Below are positions 6,404 to 7,041 of a DNA stretch of 7,041 nucleotides, one piece after another (the first letter of the stretch is position 1; each line of letters starts with the position of its first letter). The notes beneath the pieces were generated by a model, which worked only from the letters and a program-made list of their open reading frames with translations, had not been told where the DNA came from and did not search any database. This DNA is from DATKWD01 sp035529695 (GTDB taxonomy: Bacteria > Actinomycetota > Acidimicrobiia > Acidimicrobiales > Salinilacustritrichaceae). The position numbers were made by a program, and so were the translations under genes. The stretch spans positions 1 through 7,041 of the forward strand of contig DATKWD010000099.1 in NCBI GenBank assembly GCA_035529695.1. The letters run 5' to 3'.

Positions 6404-7041
6404 ATGCGCATCGGCATCTTCGGCGGCGAAGGCAGCGTCGACCAGCTCATCGAAGGGGCCGAGCAGGCCGCCGCCGACGGCTTCGCGTCGTACTGGCTTC
6501 CGCAGATCTTCGGCTTCGACGCCATGGCCCTGTGTGGCGTGATCGGTCAGCGAGTGCCCGGACTCGACCTCGGGACCGCCGTCGTACCGACCTACCCGCG
6601 TCACCCGTTCGTGATGGCTCAACAGGCGCTCACCGCCAACACGCTGGCCGACGGCCGATTCACCCTCGGCATCGGTCTGTCGCACCAGATCGTGATCGAG
6701 GCGATGTTCGGCTACTCCTTCGACAAGCCGCTCCGTCACATGCGCGACTACCTGGCCGCACTGATGCCGCTGCTCGCAGGCGAGGCCGTCGGGGTGAACA
6801 CCGAGGCGATCACCGCCAACGGACAGCTCAACGCTCGCGGAGCCATCACCCCCGACGTGATGATCGCTGCGCTCGGCCCCAAGATGCTCCAGCTCGCAGG
6901 CAAGGAGACTGCAGGCACCATCACCTGGATGACCGGACCGGTCACGCTCGCAGAGCACATCCGCCCGACGATCACCGACGCGGCCGAAGCAGCCGGTCGA
7001 CCCGCACCTCGCATCGCCGCAGGCCTCCCGGTCTGTGTCAC
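6404..7041 (+). CDS. LLM-class (luciferase-like) F420-dependent-type oxidoreductase, 3' end missing
   Basis: The frame opens at ATG 6404 and is still open at the window edge, giving 212 complete codons; family members have about 280-350. The start MRIGIFGGEGSVDQLIEGA is the first strand and helix of the luciferase-like TIM barrel. It is followed by FASYWLPQIFGFDAM, the well-conserved TAVVPTYPRHPFVMAQQA (from about residue 58) and TLADGRFTLGIGLSHQ. These resemble an actinobacterial LLM subfamily assigned to coenzyme F420 (the MSMEG_4879-type group, from memory). Such enzymes move hydride between F420 and small molecules in the cytosol. The methionine is immediately followed by the first barrel strand, which supports this start. 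No Shine-Dalgarno site precedes it. The gene is divergent from the cyclase operon. FMN cannot be excluded as cofactor, and the substrate is unknown. Confidence 0.85.
   Translation, partial: MRIGIFGGEGSVDQLIEGAEQAAADGFASYWLPQIFGFDAMALCGVIGQRVPGLDLGTAVVPTYPRHPFVMAQQALTANTLADGRFTLGIGLSHQIVIEAMFGYSFDKPLRHMRDYLAALMPLLAGEAVGVNTEAITANGQLNARGAITPDVMIAALGPKMLQLAGKETAGTITWMTGPVTLAEHIRPTITDAAEAAGRPAPRIAAGLPVCV

Noticed and set aside
6302..6958. A 218-codon - strand frame opposite the luciferase-like gene
   Set aside because: The + strand frame from 6404 carries clear luciferase-like family motifs. The - strand frame carries none.

Overview
The window is GC-rich (about two-thirds by eye, not computed) and densely packed with protein genes. 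It looks like a chromosomal stretch from an actinomycete-type bacterium. The signs are a deazaflavin (F420)-type luciferase-like oxidoreductase, an acyl-CoA carboxylase piece of the actinobacterial style, 1- and 4-nt gene overlaps, and genes that lack Shine-Dalgarno sites and may be leaderless. Acidimicrobiia or a relative would fit, but the sequence alone does not fix the taxon. I see no RNA gene, mobile element or CRISPR array.

Layout. (1) On the + strand, the 3' part of a phytanoyl-CoA dioxygenase-family gene (1-501) overlaps by 4 nt a 602-aa biotin-carrier/carboxyltransferase fusion (498-2306). A small uncharacterised gene with its own candidate promoter follows (2352-2693). (2) A convergent - strand cluster reads right to left: a class III nucleotide cyclase-domain protein (5685-6305), an FAD-linked 2-hydroxyacid oxidase/dehydrogenase (5666-4278) and a thiamine-diphosphate enzyme (4278-2722). 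Spacings are 18 nt and a 1-nt overlap, so this is probably one operon. (3) Divergent from the cyclase, a luciferase-like F420-type oxidoreductase starts at 6404 and runs off the right edge.

The clearest anomaly is an in-frame TAG codon (5091-5093) in the middle of the otherwise intact FAD enzyme, inside its most conserved stretch. Both halves keep all family motifs, so this is a very recent nonsense mutation, a sequence error or a recoded amber codon.

How the genes may work together (inference). The FAD enzyme and the thiamine-diphosphate enzyme form a natural pair: a 2-hydroxyacid is oxidised to a 2-oxoacid, which is then decarboxylated or ligated, as in the mandelate pathway. The thiamine-diphosphate enzyme carries benzoylformate-decarboxylase-like positions, including a histidine. 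The dioxygenase and carboxylase on the other strand act on acyl-CoA-type substrates in their families, so the region looks like accessory carbon or lipid catabolism. I see no convincing new defence or mobile system.
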